Counted from the stretch's first letter, positions 46,231 to 57,278 are shown. The stretch is 64,000 nucleotides of DNA from Tragulus kanchil (GCA_022376925.1 JAIOJX010000032.1:102044794-102108793); one strand, 5' to 3'. Notes: generated by a model from the sequence alone, not told the origin. A program made the numbers and translations.

Positions 46231-46289
46231 ACTTGTTAAAATATGTATATTTATGTCAGGACTTAAAAGAAAACATGTAAATATGAACA

Positions 46290-46454
46290 TAGTGAAAAAA
46301 CATTGTTCATTGTTCATTTTGCTATCTGCTGTATCATATTTATTGATATGCAGATATTAGACCATTCTTACGTCTCACTTGATCATGGTGTAGGATCCTT
46401 TTAATGTACTGTTGAATCCATATTGCTAACATTTTGTTGAGATTTTCTTTTTAA
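46290..46454 (-). mobile_element. L1 ORF2 fragment, left part
   Basis: Reverse L1 ORF2: CACTTGATCATGGTGTAGGATCC, TTTTAATGTACTGTTGAATCC, GCTAACATTTTGTTGAG. Continues at 46735-46800 (GTTGAGGAGTTTTTCATTTA, TTTTCATCAGGGACATTGC) after a SINE; TTTTGTTGAGAT and TTTGTTGAGGA at the two edges are the likely target-site repeat. Confidence 0.7.
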
Positions 46455-46730
46455 CTTTTTTTTGGAGGGGGGCCACTTCTATTGGTCTTTCACTTATCTT
46501 TTTTCATCCACCTTTGTTCTTCAGCCTGTGTGGGCCTCCCATCAGAGTGGCCTCTCTAGTCACAGAGCACTGGCTCTGGGCTCATGCTTTCCAGAGTGCC
46601 GGCTCAGTAGTTCGACACATAGGTCCAAATGCTCTGAGGCACGTGGAATCCTTCCAGGCCAGGTATCGAACCGACGCCCCTTGCACTGCAAGGCAGTGTC
46701 TTTACTTACTGGACCACCAGGGAAGCCCTT
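46455..46730 (-). mobile_element. CHR-type SINE nested in L1
   Basis: Same variant as 40478-40758: CACCTTTGTTCTTCAGCC, TGTGTGGGCCTCCCATCAG, GGTATCGAACCGACGCCCC and head ACTGGACCACCAGGGAAGCCC. Confidence 0.85.
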
Positions 46731-46879
46731 TGTTGAGGAGTTTTTCATTTATTTTCATCAGGGACATTGCTCTGAAATTTTCTTTTCTGTGCATTGTTTT
46801 TTATTGTTGGAAAGTCCAAAACTTTCCTTGAATATCAGACATCTCCAATTTGATGCAGTGTTCTATTTAGCTCTTATTT

Positions 46880-48018
46880 TAAACTAATTAAACAAAAGCG
46901 GGAAGCATTCCAAACTGGCTCAAGACAAGGACAGACTTGATGTCTATCTCTTTGGGATAGTCGGAAGCAAAAGGAATCATATTCAGTTGCTGCTTTTCTA
47001 TTCAGAGATCACAGAACATAGGATCTGTGTTCTTTGATCAGGTAAGAAAGTCTCTCTGCTGTTGAATACCTAGATTTGTCAGAGTTTGGTTTGTTGCTAG
47101 TAATGTAGATGTTACACTCCATCCTGAAATGGAGAAATAGAGGTCAGGTGGTGGTGTTCAGTTACTGGAAATTACAAATTTGCATTTATCATACTACTTA
47201 TAAAGTTGAAATGGCAGCCAGGAATGGTTGAGCTATAGAAAGTTGTAGAGATTGTTAACAAAACACCACATCCAATGGGCAAAAAGATGGGCAGTCAATG
47301 AGCATACTACTTAAGCTCAATGCAAAGAAAGCAAGAATGGAAGAGCAAGAGGCTGAGGAGGTTTTCCTAATAAAATGTTCCAATCCCTCACCTAGTTCCC
47401 ATACCTGAGGCAATTTTTCAGCTTATACTTTGTTGACTTGAAGATGTGGCTCAGTCACTGTGAAGAAAGACCCTGCCATGCCACAGCAGGTATGAGCTGT
47501 GTTGATTCCCACAGTCTTTCTCCAAAGGGAACTTCAGTCATTTGCCTCATTAATTAGGAAAGGGGGAACGTCAAAAGACACAGAATTGTCACAGATCCCC
47601 TGTTACATTGGGCAAAATACAAGAGCCCTGCAAATGGACTTCTGTCCAAAGACTGATGAACAATCAGTCCACTGGTTCACAGCCTGCCTGGAGGTCATTT
47701 TCCCAGCCTCTGAATGTATAAATATATTGACATACTTGGCACTTAGAGTAACTCATACCCTGGGTCTGTGGGATAAGACCTATCATAATGGAGAAACCAA
47801 GGAGAAGACTCTGACAATGCCCTTCTCACCCTATGATAACAAATCAAAACCAGTATCACTTTCCTATGGGATGGAGGAGATTGCATCATATTAAAGATCG
47901 CAAGGATGTGGGCATAAAGGACCTCATCAGATTGAATTCACTAATACAGTCTCTGATGAAAGCAAATAGATTCTGAAAGCAAAGAGATACTGCAAGTTCA
48001 ATCAATAAGTGGCCCCAA
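46880..48018 (+). mobile_element. ERVL-type endogenous retrovirus pol relic, left part
   Basis: Plus-strand match to the protease-to-RT region of old ERVL internal sequence: GCTGAGGAGGTTTTCC, CCAATCCCTCACCTAGTTCC, ACAGATCCCCTGTTACATTG, CTGATGAACAATCAGTCCACT, CTTGGCACTTAGAGTAACTC. A 131-codon frame (47499-47894) is a chance survivor of this decayed region and not a gene. The left limit is uncertain. The relic breaks at a CHR SINE at 48019 and resumes at 49691. No LTR is identified. Confidence 0.68.
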
Positions 48019-48231
48019 GGGGCTTCCCTAGTTGTCCAGTGGGTAAAGAGTCCACCTTGCAGTGCAAGGGGCACTGGTTCCATCCCTGAGCCGGGAAGAT
48101 CCCACGTGTTGCTGAGTGGCTGGGTTGATGTGTCCATACGAGCCAGTGTTCTGGAGTGCATGCACCCAGAGCTGGTGCTTGGAAATGAGAGAGGCTACTA
48201 CAATGGGGCCACACATGCCAAAGAATAAAAA
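48019..48231 (+). mobile_element. CHR-type SINE, copy A, cut
   Basis: First part of the SINE inserted in ERVL (see 49227-49439). Its few bases of L1 (48232-48262) end at the pair 17 seam. Confidence 0.82.
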
Positions 48232-48269
48232 CCTGTACTATATATGGAAGAACATAGCAATATGTTTTT

Positions 48270-49226
48270 TTGAATACCTAGATTTGTCAGAGTTTGGTTT
48301 GTTGCTAGTAATGTAGATGTTACACTCCATCCTGAAATGGAGAAATAGAGGTCAGGTGGTGGTGTTCAGTTACTGGAAATTACAAATTTGCATTTATCAT
48401 ACTACTTATAAAGTTGAAATGGCAGCCAGGAATGGTTGAGCTATAGAAAGTTGTAGAGATTGTTAACAAAACACCACATCCAATGGGCAAAAAGATGGGC
48501 AGTCAATGAGCATACTACTTAAGCTCAATGCAAAGAAAGCAAGAATGGAAGAGCAAGAGGCTGAGGAGGTTTTCCTAATAAAATGTTCCAATCCCTCACC
48601 TAGTTCCCATACCTGAGGCAATTTTTCAGCTTATACTTTGTTGACTTGAAGATGTGGCTCAGTCACTGTGAAGAAAGACCCTGCCATGCCACAGCAGGTA
48701 TGAGCTGTGTTGATTCCCACAGTCTTTCTCCAAAGGGAACTTCAGTCATTTGCCTCATTAATTAGGAAAGGGGGAACGTCAAAAGACACAGAATTGTCAC
48801 AGATCCCCTGTTACATTGGGCAAAATACAAGAGCCCTGCAAATGGACTTCTGTCCAAAGACTGATGAACAATCAGTCCACTGGTTCACAGCCTGCCTGGA
48901 GGTCATTTTCCCAGCCTCTGAATGTATAAATATATTGACATACTTGGCACTTAGAGTAACTCATACCCTGGGTCTGTGGGATAAGACCTATCATAATGGA
49001 GAAACCAAGGAGAAGACTCTGACAATGCCCTTCTCACCCTATGATAACAAATCAAAACCAGTATCACTTTCCTATGGGATGGAGGAGATTGCATCATATT
49101 AAAGATCGCAAGGATGTGGGCATAAAGGACCTCATCAGATTGAATTCACTAATACAGTCTCTGATGAAAGCAAATAGATTCTGAAAGCAAAGAGATACTG
49201 CAAGTTCAATCAATAAGTGGCCCCAA
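48270..49226 (+). mobile_element. ERVL pol relic, duplicate
   Basis: Copy of 47062-48018 from pair 17. The 131-codon frame recurs at 48707-49102 with identical translation. Confidence 0.68.
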
Positions 49227-49439
49227 GGGGCTTCCCTAGTTGTCCAGTGGGTAAAGAGTCCACCTTGCAGTGCAAGGGGCACTGGTTCCATCCCTGAGCC
49301 GGGAAGATCCCACGTGTTGCTGAGTGGCTGGGTTGATGTGTCCAATTACGAGCCAGTGTTCTGGAGTGCATGCACCCAGAGCTGGTGCTTGGAAATGAGA
49401 GAGGCTACTACAATGGGAGGCCCACACATGCCAAAGAAT
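49227..49439 (+). mobile_element. CHR-type SINE inserted in ERVL, main part
   Basis: Head GGGGCTTCCCTAGTTGTCC, GCAGTGCAAGGGGCACTGG, middle GAGTGCATGCACCCAGAGC, GGCCCACACATGCCAAAG. Its tail resumes at 49626-49690 (AAGATGGATGAATATAAATG and an A-run) after a nested L1 piece. AAGTGGCCCCAA at 49215-49226 recurs as AAGTCACCCCAA at 49691-49702, the target-site duplication. Confidence 0.82.
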
Positions 49440-49625
49440 AAAAACCTGTACTATATATGGAAGAACATAGCAATAGTCATTGCTCTGAGAAAAAGGGATA
49501 TTGCAGGGGTGCTGTGCGATGGTCTGGAGGGGTGCGGTGGGGGGGATATACATATGACTAATCTGGGAACATACATATCTGTAAACAACAAAACTCTGTA
49601 AAAGTTAAAAGTAAAATAAAAGTTT
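49440..49625 (+). mobile_element. Short L1 3' end nested in the SINE
   Basis: AACCTGTACTATATATGG, GTGCTGTGCGATGGTCTGGA, GGGGATATACATATGACTAA, GTAAACAACAAAACTCTGTA and an A-rich end, the same 3' UTR as at 32440-32669 and 60110-60290. Confidence 0.8.
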
Positions 49626-49690
49626 AAAAACAAAAAAGATGGATGAATATAAATGAATGATGACTTAGAGGCAAAAAAAAAAAAAAAAAG

Positions 49691-50240
49691 AAGTCACCCC
49701 AATGCTGCTGCTGTGGCTCTCAGTAAACTTGACTTGGCGAACGTGTTCTTTCCTATTCCAATCAGAAGACTTTTAAAAACTAGCATTAACATGGAAGAGC
49801 CAAAATATTCATGTATAATTTTGCCAAGTCCATGTTAATTTTTCCATTGTCTATTATAATATAGTCTAAAGATACTTGAACCTCAAGGATATGCAGCGGA
49901 ACATCATATTGATGACATCATGCAAATTCAGTGGAATGAGCAATAAGTATCTAATACAATGGAGAACTTGGGAAGACAAAGGTGCTCCAAAAGATGAGGA
50001 ATAAAACTTAAAGATTCAGAGATTTGCCCCTTTAGTGAAGTCTTTATAGAACCAGTGGTCAGGGCGTGCTGAGGGTGCACTCCAATTTAAAGACACACTC
50101 CTGAATCTTGTACCTGCTATCATAAAGAAAAAAGTAGAAACATTTGACAGAATTTTTCAAGTTCTAAAGGCATCACACTCTACACCTTGGAATAACACTC
50201 TGGTCATATACCAAATGACAGGAAAAGCTCCAGCTTGACC
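49691..50240 (+). mobile_element. ERVL pol relic, reverse-transcriptase part
   Basis: Resumes the ERVL after the SINE: CCAATGCTGCTGCTGTGGC, CCTATTCCAATCAGAAGAC, ATAATATAGTCTAAAGATAC, then the DNA of the polymerase metal box (CATATTGATGACATCATG) near 49905. Many small gaps; no frame survives. Confidence 0.65.
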
Positions 50241-50494
50241 ATAGAATACTAAGTACTCATGTGTCAAGGACTGCCATTAGTCACTGGATGTGAGCAGCTC
50301 TGGGAGAAGTTTTACCTTGAAGAAGGCAGCATTCTGCAGCTGAGTTGACTGCTGAATTCTGTCTTCTGATAGCTCTCCCAGCATCTGGAGCAACAAATCC
50401 TTTCTTGAAGGGAGATCTGGGCAGAACATCTCCATGTCCACCATATAGGGTATTGAATGAAGGTTAAGAGCTGGGCAAGACAAATAAACTGAAT
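50241..50494. other. Unassigned stretch
   Basis: A 68-codon minus frame lies at 50277-50483. It may belong to an LTR or the ERVL end, but I cannot place it. Confidence 0.3.
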
Positions 50495-50700
50495 GGTGAA
50501 ATCTGGCTCCTTTATTTTCTAAATGTGATAGCTCAGGAAATTTACTTAAACGCTCTAAGGCTGAGTTTTATCATCTATAGCATAAGGGTCTTGATAGTAC
50601 TTTGATTATGAGAGTATTATTACGTATAAATGTGGTAGTATATGCGAAGAATTCACCAGAGTGCTCAAAAGTGGCACCTATCACTGTTATCACTGATTAT
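50495..50700 (+). mobile_element. MIR SINE relic
   Basis: GAAATCTGGCTCCTTTATTT, GATAGCTCAGGAAATTTAC, CTAAGGCTGAGTTTTATCATC, ATAGCATAAGGGTCTTGATAG, GTGGTAGTATATGCGAAG: MIR order, plus strand. Confidence 0.6.
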
Positions 50701-51821
50701 TTTTAAACTGGAGATTAAGCAGTTAAAACCATGAATGTTTCAGGCATCATCACGACTATGGCCTGATTATTTCTCCTTTACTTCTTTCTAATTTCTTTTT
50801 GAATAATGTTTCAGAATTTCCATATGGTTTTCTTTCGATGAACAATGAACATTTGGCATTGAGGAGTAAGGTAGTATCTGCAGAGGATTAAGAAAGGAAA
50901 ATTCTTTGTTGTGTTTGCTTACTGCATCAGTAGCCCTAGCAACTCAGCTACAGGTTGGCTCTGTAGACACTGCTGTTCAACTTAGATTTATGCTGCACAG
51001 GTTGCAGACATGCATTAGAATGAATCCCCCAGGCTTCTTGCTATCCTAACACTCTTCTGAGACACCTAAATATTCTGATCAAAGGTTTCCACTTGCTGGA
51101 GAAGTGAAGCATGGTTTGACCAAATCTAATTTTGTGTGGATATGGGTGTGTTTTCATTTCCCCTTCCATAAAGAAAAAAAAGAAAGAAAGAAAGAAAGGG
51201 GGAGAAGCATATGTTATTTCTTTGCTGCCATTTGAAACAGCCAAGTTGAGAGCCAATTTATTCAGCCTAATTCATTCCAGATTTCTGAAGGAATAAACAG
51301 TATTCTTGAGAATTCTCAGATGTACGGCCAATAGAGACCCAGTTGCCCAGGAGACCTAGCGTCTAAATGCAGGTACCCCTCAGTCGGGGTGCAAGGCCCT
51401 AGTGATGAGGGGTAAAGTTGGGCTCCTCTCTGCGGTGCCCCCAAGGCCCCAGAGCTGTGTGATGTGAAAACTGCTTTGCATACTTAAACATGGATTTAGG
51501 ATAGCCCATTAGTCTCCCTGGAAGCAATATTAGCTTCACTGTTCAAAACTCAAATCAGATCTGGAGAGAGAAGAGATTTCTCAGAGAGGAAACAGCAAAG
51601 AAGTTTTACTTATACCTTTTTTCTGAGTCTTAAATATCCTTCAAGAACCCCCCTCCAAAAGAGCCCACCTTTTCAGTAATACCTTCCTATTCTGCCCTGT
51701 AATGTTAAAGGATTCCCATTGGAGCTGGTTCAAGTCCTATTTCTCAGGTGAGGAAGTAGAGATTTGCTATTCTCCAAACACCCCTCTGACTGAAAACATC
51801 TAATTCTTACTGAAGAAAATT
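50701..51821. other. Unassigned stretch with (AAAG)n
   Basis: Single copy. Contains an (AAAG)n tract at 51171-51198 and a somewhat GC-richer part at 51320-51470. No exon recognised. Confidence 0.4.
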
Positions 51822-51955
51822 ACAGTCTTTGGATGCAGGTGTTGTTGGATCAAATTTGGTTCAGTTTTACTTTATAAATTTGGGCAAGTTGGCTCTCTGA
51901 TCCTGCTTCCTTATCTGGAAGTTGAGGACAATAATTTCAAGGTTTCAGAAGACAT
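51822..51955 (+). mobile_element. MIR SINE fragment
   Basis: CAGTCTTTGGATGCAGGTGT, ATAAATTTGGGCAAGTTGG, CTGCTTCCTTATCTGGAAGTTG, GGACAATAATTTCAAGG follow the MIR core. Confidence 0.6.
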
Positions 51956-52490
51956 AGATACATGAAACTGTACAGCTATAATTATAATTTTTGTTGCTTC
52001 ATCATTGTGAGTTTGGTTTTCTCCAGCACATCATAAGCTCCTTGGAGTACCAAGCACCGCAGGGAGAAGGCCTGGCTATGTGCTACTTGTGCTCAGATCC
52101 ATTCCTTACCTTTTGATTTATATTACCAGGGATGACTCCTCAATTTCCCAGGCCTCTGGTTAGAAACTTCCCGCTGAGTTGGGCCCTGAAAAGCACTATC
52201 AGAGATAAGAGGCAGAGGAAAAAACAGAATCCAGATTATCCACCCTCCTCTCTCTGACTTGCACAGTGTCCCAGGTCCTGGCTGTGTCTCCTCTATGGCC
52301 ACTAGATGAGTCTGTCTGGGTCCATCTCTGCCCTGTGTTTGGCTTCTTGGTTCTATCACCCATGTAACCAATTTCCTCTCAGCTGAACATGAAGTGCTTC
52401 CAGGTTGAACCCTGATTCATGAGGACTGAGCAGGTACTCAGTAAATAATTGCTATATATTTTTCAAAAGATATTAAAGAATCTCGGTGAA
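51956..52490. other. Unassigned stretch
   Basis: No repeat or exon recognised; an 82-codon minus frame at 52123-52371 has no family I know. Confidence 0.35.
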
Positions 52491-52519
52491 TGCTCTGTGT
52501 GTGTGTGTGCGCGCATGTG

Positions 52520-52735
52520 CGCTTAGTCACTCAGTCATGTCTGACTCTTTGTGACCCTCTGGACTGTAGCTACCAGGCACCTCTGTTCATGGGATTCTCC
52601 AGGCAAGAATATTGGAGTGGGTTGCTATTTCCTCCTCCAGGGGATCTTTCCAACCCAGGGATTGAACCTGCATCTCTTGCATCTCCTGTATTGGCAGGCA
52701 GGTTAGTTACCACTAATGCCAGATTGGAAGCTCCT
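52520..52735 (-). mobile_element. Bov-tA SINE next to a TG/CG run
   Basis: GTCACTCAGTCATGTCTGAC, CCAGGCAAGAATATTGGAG, GATCTTTCCAACCCAGGGAT, head GTTACCACTAATGCC. The TG/CG dinucleotide run at 52494-52520 lies at its 3' tail side. Confidence 0.88.
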
Positions 52736-53109
52736 CATAGATCCTAAATATGTGCAAAGTCCCAACATCACCATTTTATAAAGAAGTTTCAGTCCAGAAA
52801 AGGGAAATGACTTCACCAAGGAAACACAGCTTAGAAAATATGCAGCATTTATGCTCACATGAAAGACATTTCTACCAAATCTACCATGCACATTTCTTCC
52901 TATTACATGCCCTCATATAGCAAGGATGCTATGAATGTTTATTAAATGGAACTCATTCACTGGCCAAATGTAAACTCTTGGAGTAGGTCACAGAGAGAGA
53001 CTATAAAGATGCTAATGCATATCATAGAACTTGACTTATAGTTAAAATATTAGTGTTAAAAGTTGACATACAAATTTTCTGCCAATACTCTTGGAGACAA
53101 ATGTTACAT

Positions 53110-53335
53110 AGTTTAGAAAATATTTTTTCACATAAGCTACAGAACAACTTTGTGGGAGAGTAGGCAAAAATCAATATTTATTAGGATTGTTTTATAGTTG
53201 AGGAGGTTAAAATCATGGGATTTAAAGTGACTTGTTCAAAGTAAGATCCTAGTCTGAACACAAATAGATCTTCTGATTGCAAAATGAATATTGCTTCAAT
53301 TACACTCCCCCATGCTCCCTATCTAACATCTGAAG
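53110..53335 (-). mobile_element. MIR SINE relic (also 54282-54507)
   Basis: Reverse order: ATAAGCTACAGAACAACTTTG, GTTTTATAGTTGAGGAGG, AAAGTGACTTGTTCAAAG, ATCCTAGTCTGAACACAAA. Duplicated by pair 18. Confidence 0.65.
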
Positions 53336-53689
53336 TAGATACAACATCTGGAAGCTATAATATATTTATCCATTATGGCAGCATTAACAAGTTAGAAATA
53401 TCCTTCTCAAAGTGAGTTACTTACAGCTGCAGGGGCTCACAGAGCTGTCCTGGGGCTACTTGAAGCCAAAGAATAAACCTGCTGGACCTTCCTGTGCATG
53501 AAATTTATTTGATGGCTTGGGAAAATATGTAAGCACTTAAATAAAAGTTTGTTTCATCATGTAACCATTTCCTCCATAATATTTCCAGTTGCCATTCATG
53601 AGGACTGAGCAGGTACTCAGTAAATAATTGCTATATATTTCAAAAGATATTAAAGAATCTCGTGAATGTCTGTGTGTTGTGCGCGCATG

Positions 53690-53907
53690 TGCGCTTAGTC
53701 ACTCAGTCATGTCTGACTCTTTGTGACCCTCTGGACTGTAGCTACCAGGCACCTCTGTTCATGGGATTCTCCAGGCAAGAATATTGGAGTGGGTTGCTAT
53801 TTCCTCCTCCAGGGGATCTTTCCAACCCAGGGATTGAACCTGCATCTCTTGCATCTCCTGTATTGGCAGGCAGGTTAGTTACCACTAATGCCAGATTGGA
53901 AGCTCCT
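53690..53907 (-). mobile_element. Bov-tA SINE, duplicate
   Basis: Copy of 52520-52735 from pair 18 with a shorter TG/CG run. Confidence 0.88.
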
Positions 53908-54728
53908 CATAGATCCTAAATATGTGCAAAGTCCCAACATCACCATTTTATAAAGAAGTTTCAGTCCAGAAAAGGGAAATGACTTCACCAAGGAAACACA
54001 GCTTAGAAAATATGCAGCATTTATGCTCACATGAAAGACATTTCTACCAAATCTACCATGCACATTTCTTCCTATTACATGCCCTCATATAGCAAGGATG
54101 CTATGAATGTTTATTAAATGGAACTCATTCACTGGCCAAATGTAAACTCTTGGAGTAGGTCACAGAGAGAGACTATAAAGATGCTAATGCATATCATAGA
54201 ACTTGACTTATAGTTAAAATATTAGTGTTAAAAGTTGACATACAAATTTTCTGCCAATACTCTTGGAGACAAATGTTACATAGTTTAGAAAATATTTTTT
54301 CACATAAGCTACAGAACAACTTTGTGGGAGAGTAGGCAAAAATCAATATTTATTAGGATTGTTTTATAGTTGAGGAGGTTAAAATCATGGGATTTAAAGT
54401 GACTTGTTCAAAGTAAGATCCTAGTCTGAACACAAATAGATCTTCTGATTGCAAAATGAATATTGCTTCAATTACACTCCCCCATGCTCCCTATCTAACA
54501 TCTGAAGTAGATACAACATCTGGAAGCTATAATATATTTATCCATTATGGCAGCATTAACAAGTTAGAAATATCCTTCTCAAAGTGAGTTACTTACAGCT
54601 GCAGGGGCTCACAGAGCTGTCCTGGGGCTACTTGAAGCCAAAGAATAAACCTGCTGGACCTTCCTGTGCATGAAATTTATTTGATGGCTTGGGAAAATAT
54701 GTAAGCACTTAAATAAAAGTTTGTTTCA

Positions 54729-55102
54729 CATTAAACTAACATGATTATGAGGAAGAATACAAAATTCTTGTGATCTTATTATAAAATATAATTTCTGAAA
54801 GCATTTTAGAGTTTATCATTGCAGTTTTAGGGCATGCCTGTGTTTCTGCGGAAGTGTCTTCATTCTCTAATCCTGAAGTACTTTAATGAGGTTTAAGAAA
54901 TACTAAATTTTTAGCAATATCCTTTTTAAAAATATCAAAGTAATATATGCACATAATTAACAAATCAAATTGTATAGTGGATAGTAATGAAAACCAAGAG
55001 TTCTCTTCTTTCCCACCCATCTGCATGTCCGGTTCTACTCCCAGAAACACCAATCTATTATGTGCTTTTGTGTGTTTTTTAATCATTTTTTCTTCTTTTT
55101 TA
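54729..55102. other. Unassigned stretch
   Basis: AT-rich; no repeat or gene recognised. Confidence 0.4.
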
Positions 55103-56250
55103 AAAATTGGGGTATCATTGCTTTATAGTGTTAATTCCTGCTGTACAATGAAATGAGTCAGCTGTATTTGTACATACATTCCCTCTCTCTTGGACCTCTC
55201 TCCCTCCCATCCCCTCATCCCACTCATCTAGATCGTCACAGAGCACTGAGCTAAGATTGTTGTGGTATACAGCAGGTGCACAATAAGTATCCTATACATG
55301 ATAATGTTTAATTGTCAATCCCAATCTCCCAATTCGTCCTACCCTCCTTTTCCCTCCTGTGTCCACATGCCCATTCTCTACATCTGTGTTTCTTTTCCTG
55401 TCCTAGAAGTAGGGTCACCTATACTGATTTTCTAGATTTCACATATATGTGTAATATATAATATTTGTTTTTCTCTTTCTGACTTAATTGCATCTTTACA
55501 CTTCAGAGTATAGGTCCACCTACATCTCTACAAATGATCCAATTTTGTTCCTTTTTATGGCTGACTAATATTCTATTGTATGTAGGTACTACATCTTCTT
55601 TATCCATTCATCTGTCATTGTATATTTGGGTTGTTTCCATGTCCTGGATATTGTAAATAGCACTGCAGTGAACATTGGAGTAAACATGTCTTTTTTTTTT
55701 TTTAAACATTTATTTATTTATTTATGGGTGGAGTAGGGAAGGAGGGGGGTGGGCGGGTCACTTCTTTTTGTCTTTCATTTGTCTAGTTTCATCCATCTTT
55801 GTTCTTTTGGCCTGTGTGGGCCTCCCATCACGGTGGCCTCTGTTGTTGCAGAGCACCGGCTCTGGGCGCATGCGCTCCAGAGCTCTGTCTCTGGAGTAAT
55901 TGGACACATCGGTCCAGCCGCTCTGCGGCACGTGGGATCTTCCCAGGCCAGGGATCGAACCAGCGCCCCTTGCACTGCAAGGCAGTGTCCTTACCCACTG
56001 GACCACCAGGGAAGCCCACATGTGTCTTTTTGAGTTATGGTTTTCTCAGGGTATATGCCCAGAAGTGGGATTGCTGAGTCATATGGTACTTCTATTTTTA
56101 GTTTTCTAAGGAACTTCCACAGTGTTCTCCTGTATCAATTTATATCCCTATCAGCAGTACAAGAAGATTCCCTTTTCTCCACAACTTTTCTAATGATTAT
56201 TGGATATAACTTTTTTGATGATGGCCATTATGGCCAGTGTGAGGTGATAC
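55103..56250 (-). mobile_element. L1 3' end, minus strand, with nested SINE
   Basis: Reverse L1 3' UTR and ORF2 end: AATTGGGGTATCATTGCTTT, GTATACAGCAGGTGCACAATA, CTATTGTATGTAGGTAC, CCATGTCCTGGATATTG, GGGTATATGCCCAGAAGTGG, GGCCATTATGGCCAGTGTG, GAGGTGATACC at its 5' limit. A CHR SINE occupies 55694-56017. The 5' side is followed by an inverted L1 piece (56300-56405). Confidence 0.88.
55694..56017 (-). mobile_element. CHR-type SINE nested in L1, with target-site duplication
   Basis: Best kept copy of the variant: T-rich tail, CATCCATCTTTGTTCTTTTGG, CCTGTGTGGGCCTCCCATCA, GAGCACCGGCTCTGGGCGC, GGGATCGAACCAGCGCCCC, head CTGGACCACCAGGGAAGCCC. ACATGTCTTTTT starting at 55684 recurs as ACATGTGTCTTTTT at 56018. 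Confidence 0.9.
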
Positions 56251-56299
56251 CAAATAGCTCATGGAGGTCAATATCAAAAAAAAAAAAAAAAAAGTAAAA

Positions 56300-56405
56300 A
56301 AACGGACAGAAGACCTAAATAGAATTCTCTCCAAAGAAAACATACTATTTTCCAAGAGGTACATGAAAAGGTGCTCAACAGCACTAATTATTGAATGTAA
56401 ATCAA
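56300..56405 (+). mobile_element. Inverted L1 5' piece
   Basis: GGACAGAAGACCTAAATAG, TCTCCAAAGAAAACATAC, CATGAAAAGGTGCTCAACAG, GCACTAATTATTGAATGTAA: L1 ORF2 sequence lying immediately upstream, in L1 order, of the segment at 56250, but in opposite orientation. An A-run (56276-56293) lies between. Confidence 0.75.
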
Positions 56406-56699
56406 CCTTTAAATAATGTTTATTTTACTATTTCTTGATAAATAAAGTTTGAATATTATCCATTAGCTTCTGCTTATGAAAATGAGGATCTACCTCACTT
56501 TCACACCTCTAAAAATATCATCCTCTTTCTTTGAGCATTCCTCTTCTGAATAAACAATATCTTAATACTGTTATGATCAAATCAATTGGTCTAGATTTTG
56601 TCCCCTACTTTTCTCTACTTCAAATATATTGAGTATGAAGATATTTTTTCATTATCTTTTAAGAGTTGTATTGTTTTTACTTAGACACACAGTCAAGTT

Positions 56700-57278
56700 T
56701 ACATTTTACATTTTTTTAATGGAAGAATATGTTCATAGCATAATAACCAACAAAGGATTCACTTTTACAATATAGAAAGAACATCTACAAATCAATAAGA
56801 AAAATATCAATAACTCAATAGAAACATGAAAGTATGGAAAAGTAACCTGCAGATGAAGATATTCTAATCCTAGTCAATATATGTAAAAGGTAATTACTTC
56901 CTTTGTAATCACAAAAATACAAATTGACACTACAATGAGAAATATTTTAAACTATTGAATAAAAACCATTGCAAAGTTTTCCGATTACAAATGTTGGCAA
57001 AGATGTAGAATATCAGCAACTCTCCTGAACTCATGGTAGGAATATAAATGAGTGAAATCATTTTGAAAACTGTTTGATATTATCTACCAAAATTGAACAT
57101 ATGCATACCCTGTAATCCAGTAATTCTACTCTTTGGTACATACTCAACAGATACATATGCATATAAACATCAAAAGACATGTTCAAGAACTGTATAGTAG
57201 TATTGTTCACAATAGTGTTAGCTTGGAAACAACCCAAAACTCCACAAATAGTAGAATAAGTTAATACGTGGTAGAATA
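56700..57278 (+). mobile_element. Old L1M ORF2 end (continues 57500-57690)
   Basis: ACAATGAGAAATATTTTAAAC, CAAATGTTGGCAAAGATGTAG, GTAATCCAGTAATTCTACTC, TTGTTCACAATAGTGTTAGC, then after the MITE GTGGTGAATCTCAAACATC and CACAAGAAGCCACAAACAC. Heavily decayed. Confidence 0.68.

Larger units (their letters stand above)
47062..49475. repeat. Tandem copy pair 17 (shift 1208 to 1213)
   Basis: Copy A 47062-48262 and copy B 48270-49475, with 7 filler bases. This is the longest unit. Small insertions in copy B near 49345 and 49417 fall in its last 150 bases, close to the end of the block. Confidence 0.93.
52415..54728. repeat. Tandem copy pair 18 (shift 1179 to 1172)
   Basis: Copy A 52415-53556 and copy B 53594-54728. 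The 37-base filler 53557-53593 is an indel-rich version of 52362-52414, the sequence directly upstream of copy A, so copy B really begins at 53557 with poor quality. Changes between copies sit in a TG/CG run near 52496 versus 53668. Confidence 0.94.

Noticed and set aside
47499..47894. 131-codon frame present twice, as a gene pair
   Set aside because: The DNA matches decayed ERVL pol in order on both sides, and the second copy is a seam duplicate. Not a cellular gene.
55749..56109. Several overlapping frames of 60-94 codons with similar sequences at 46514 and 40498
   Set aside because: All are translations of one CHR SINE variant, which explains their similarity.
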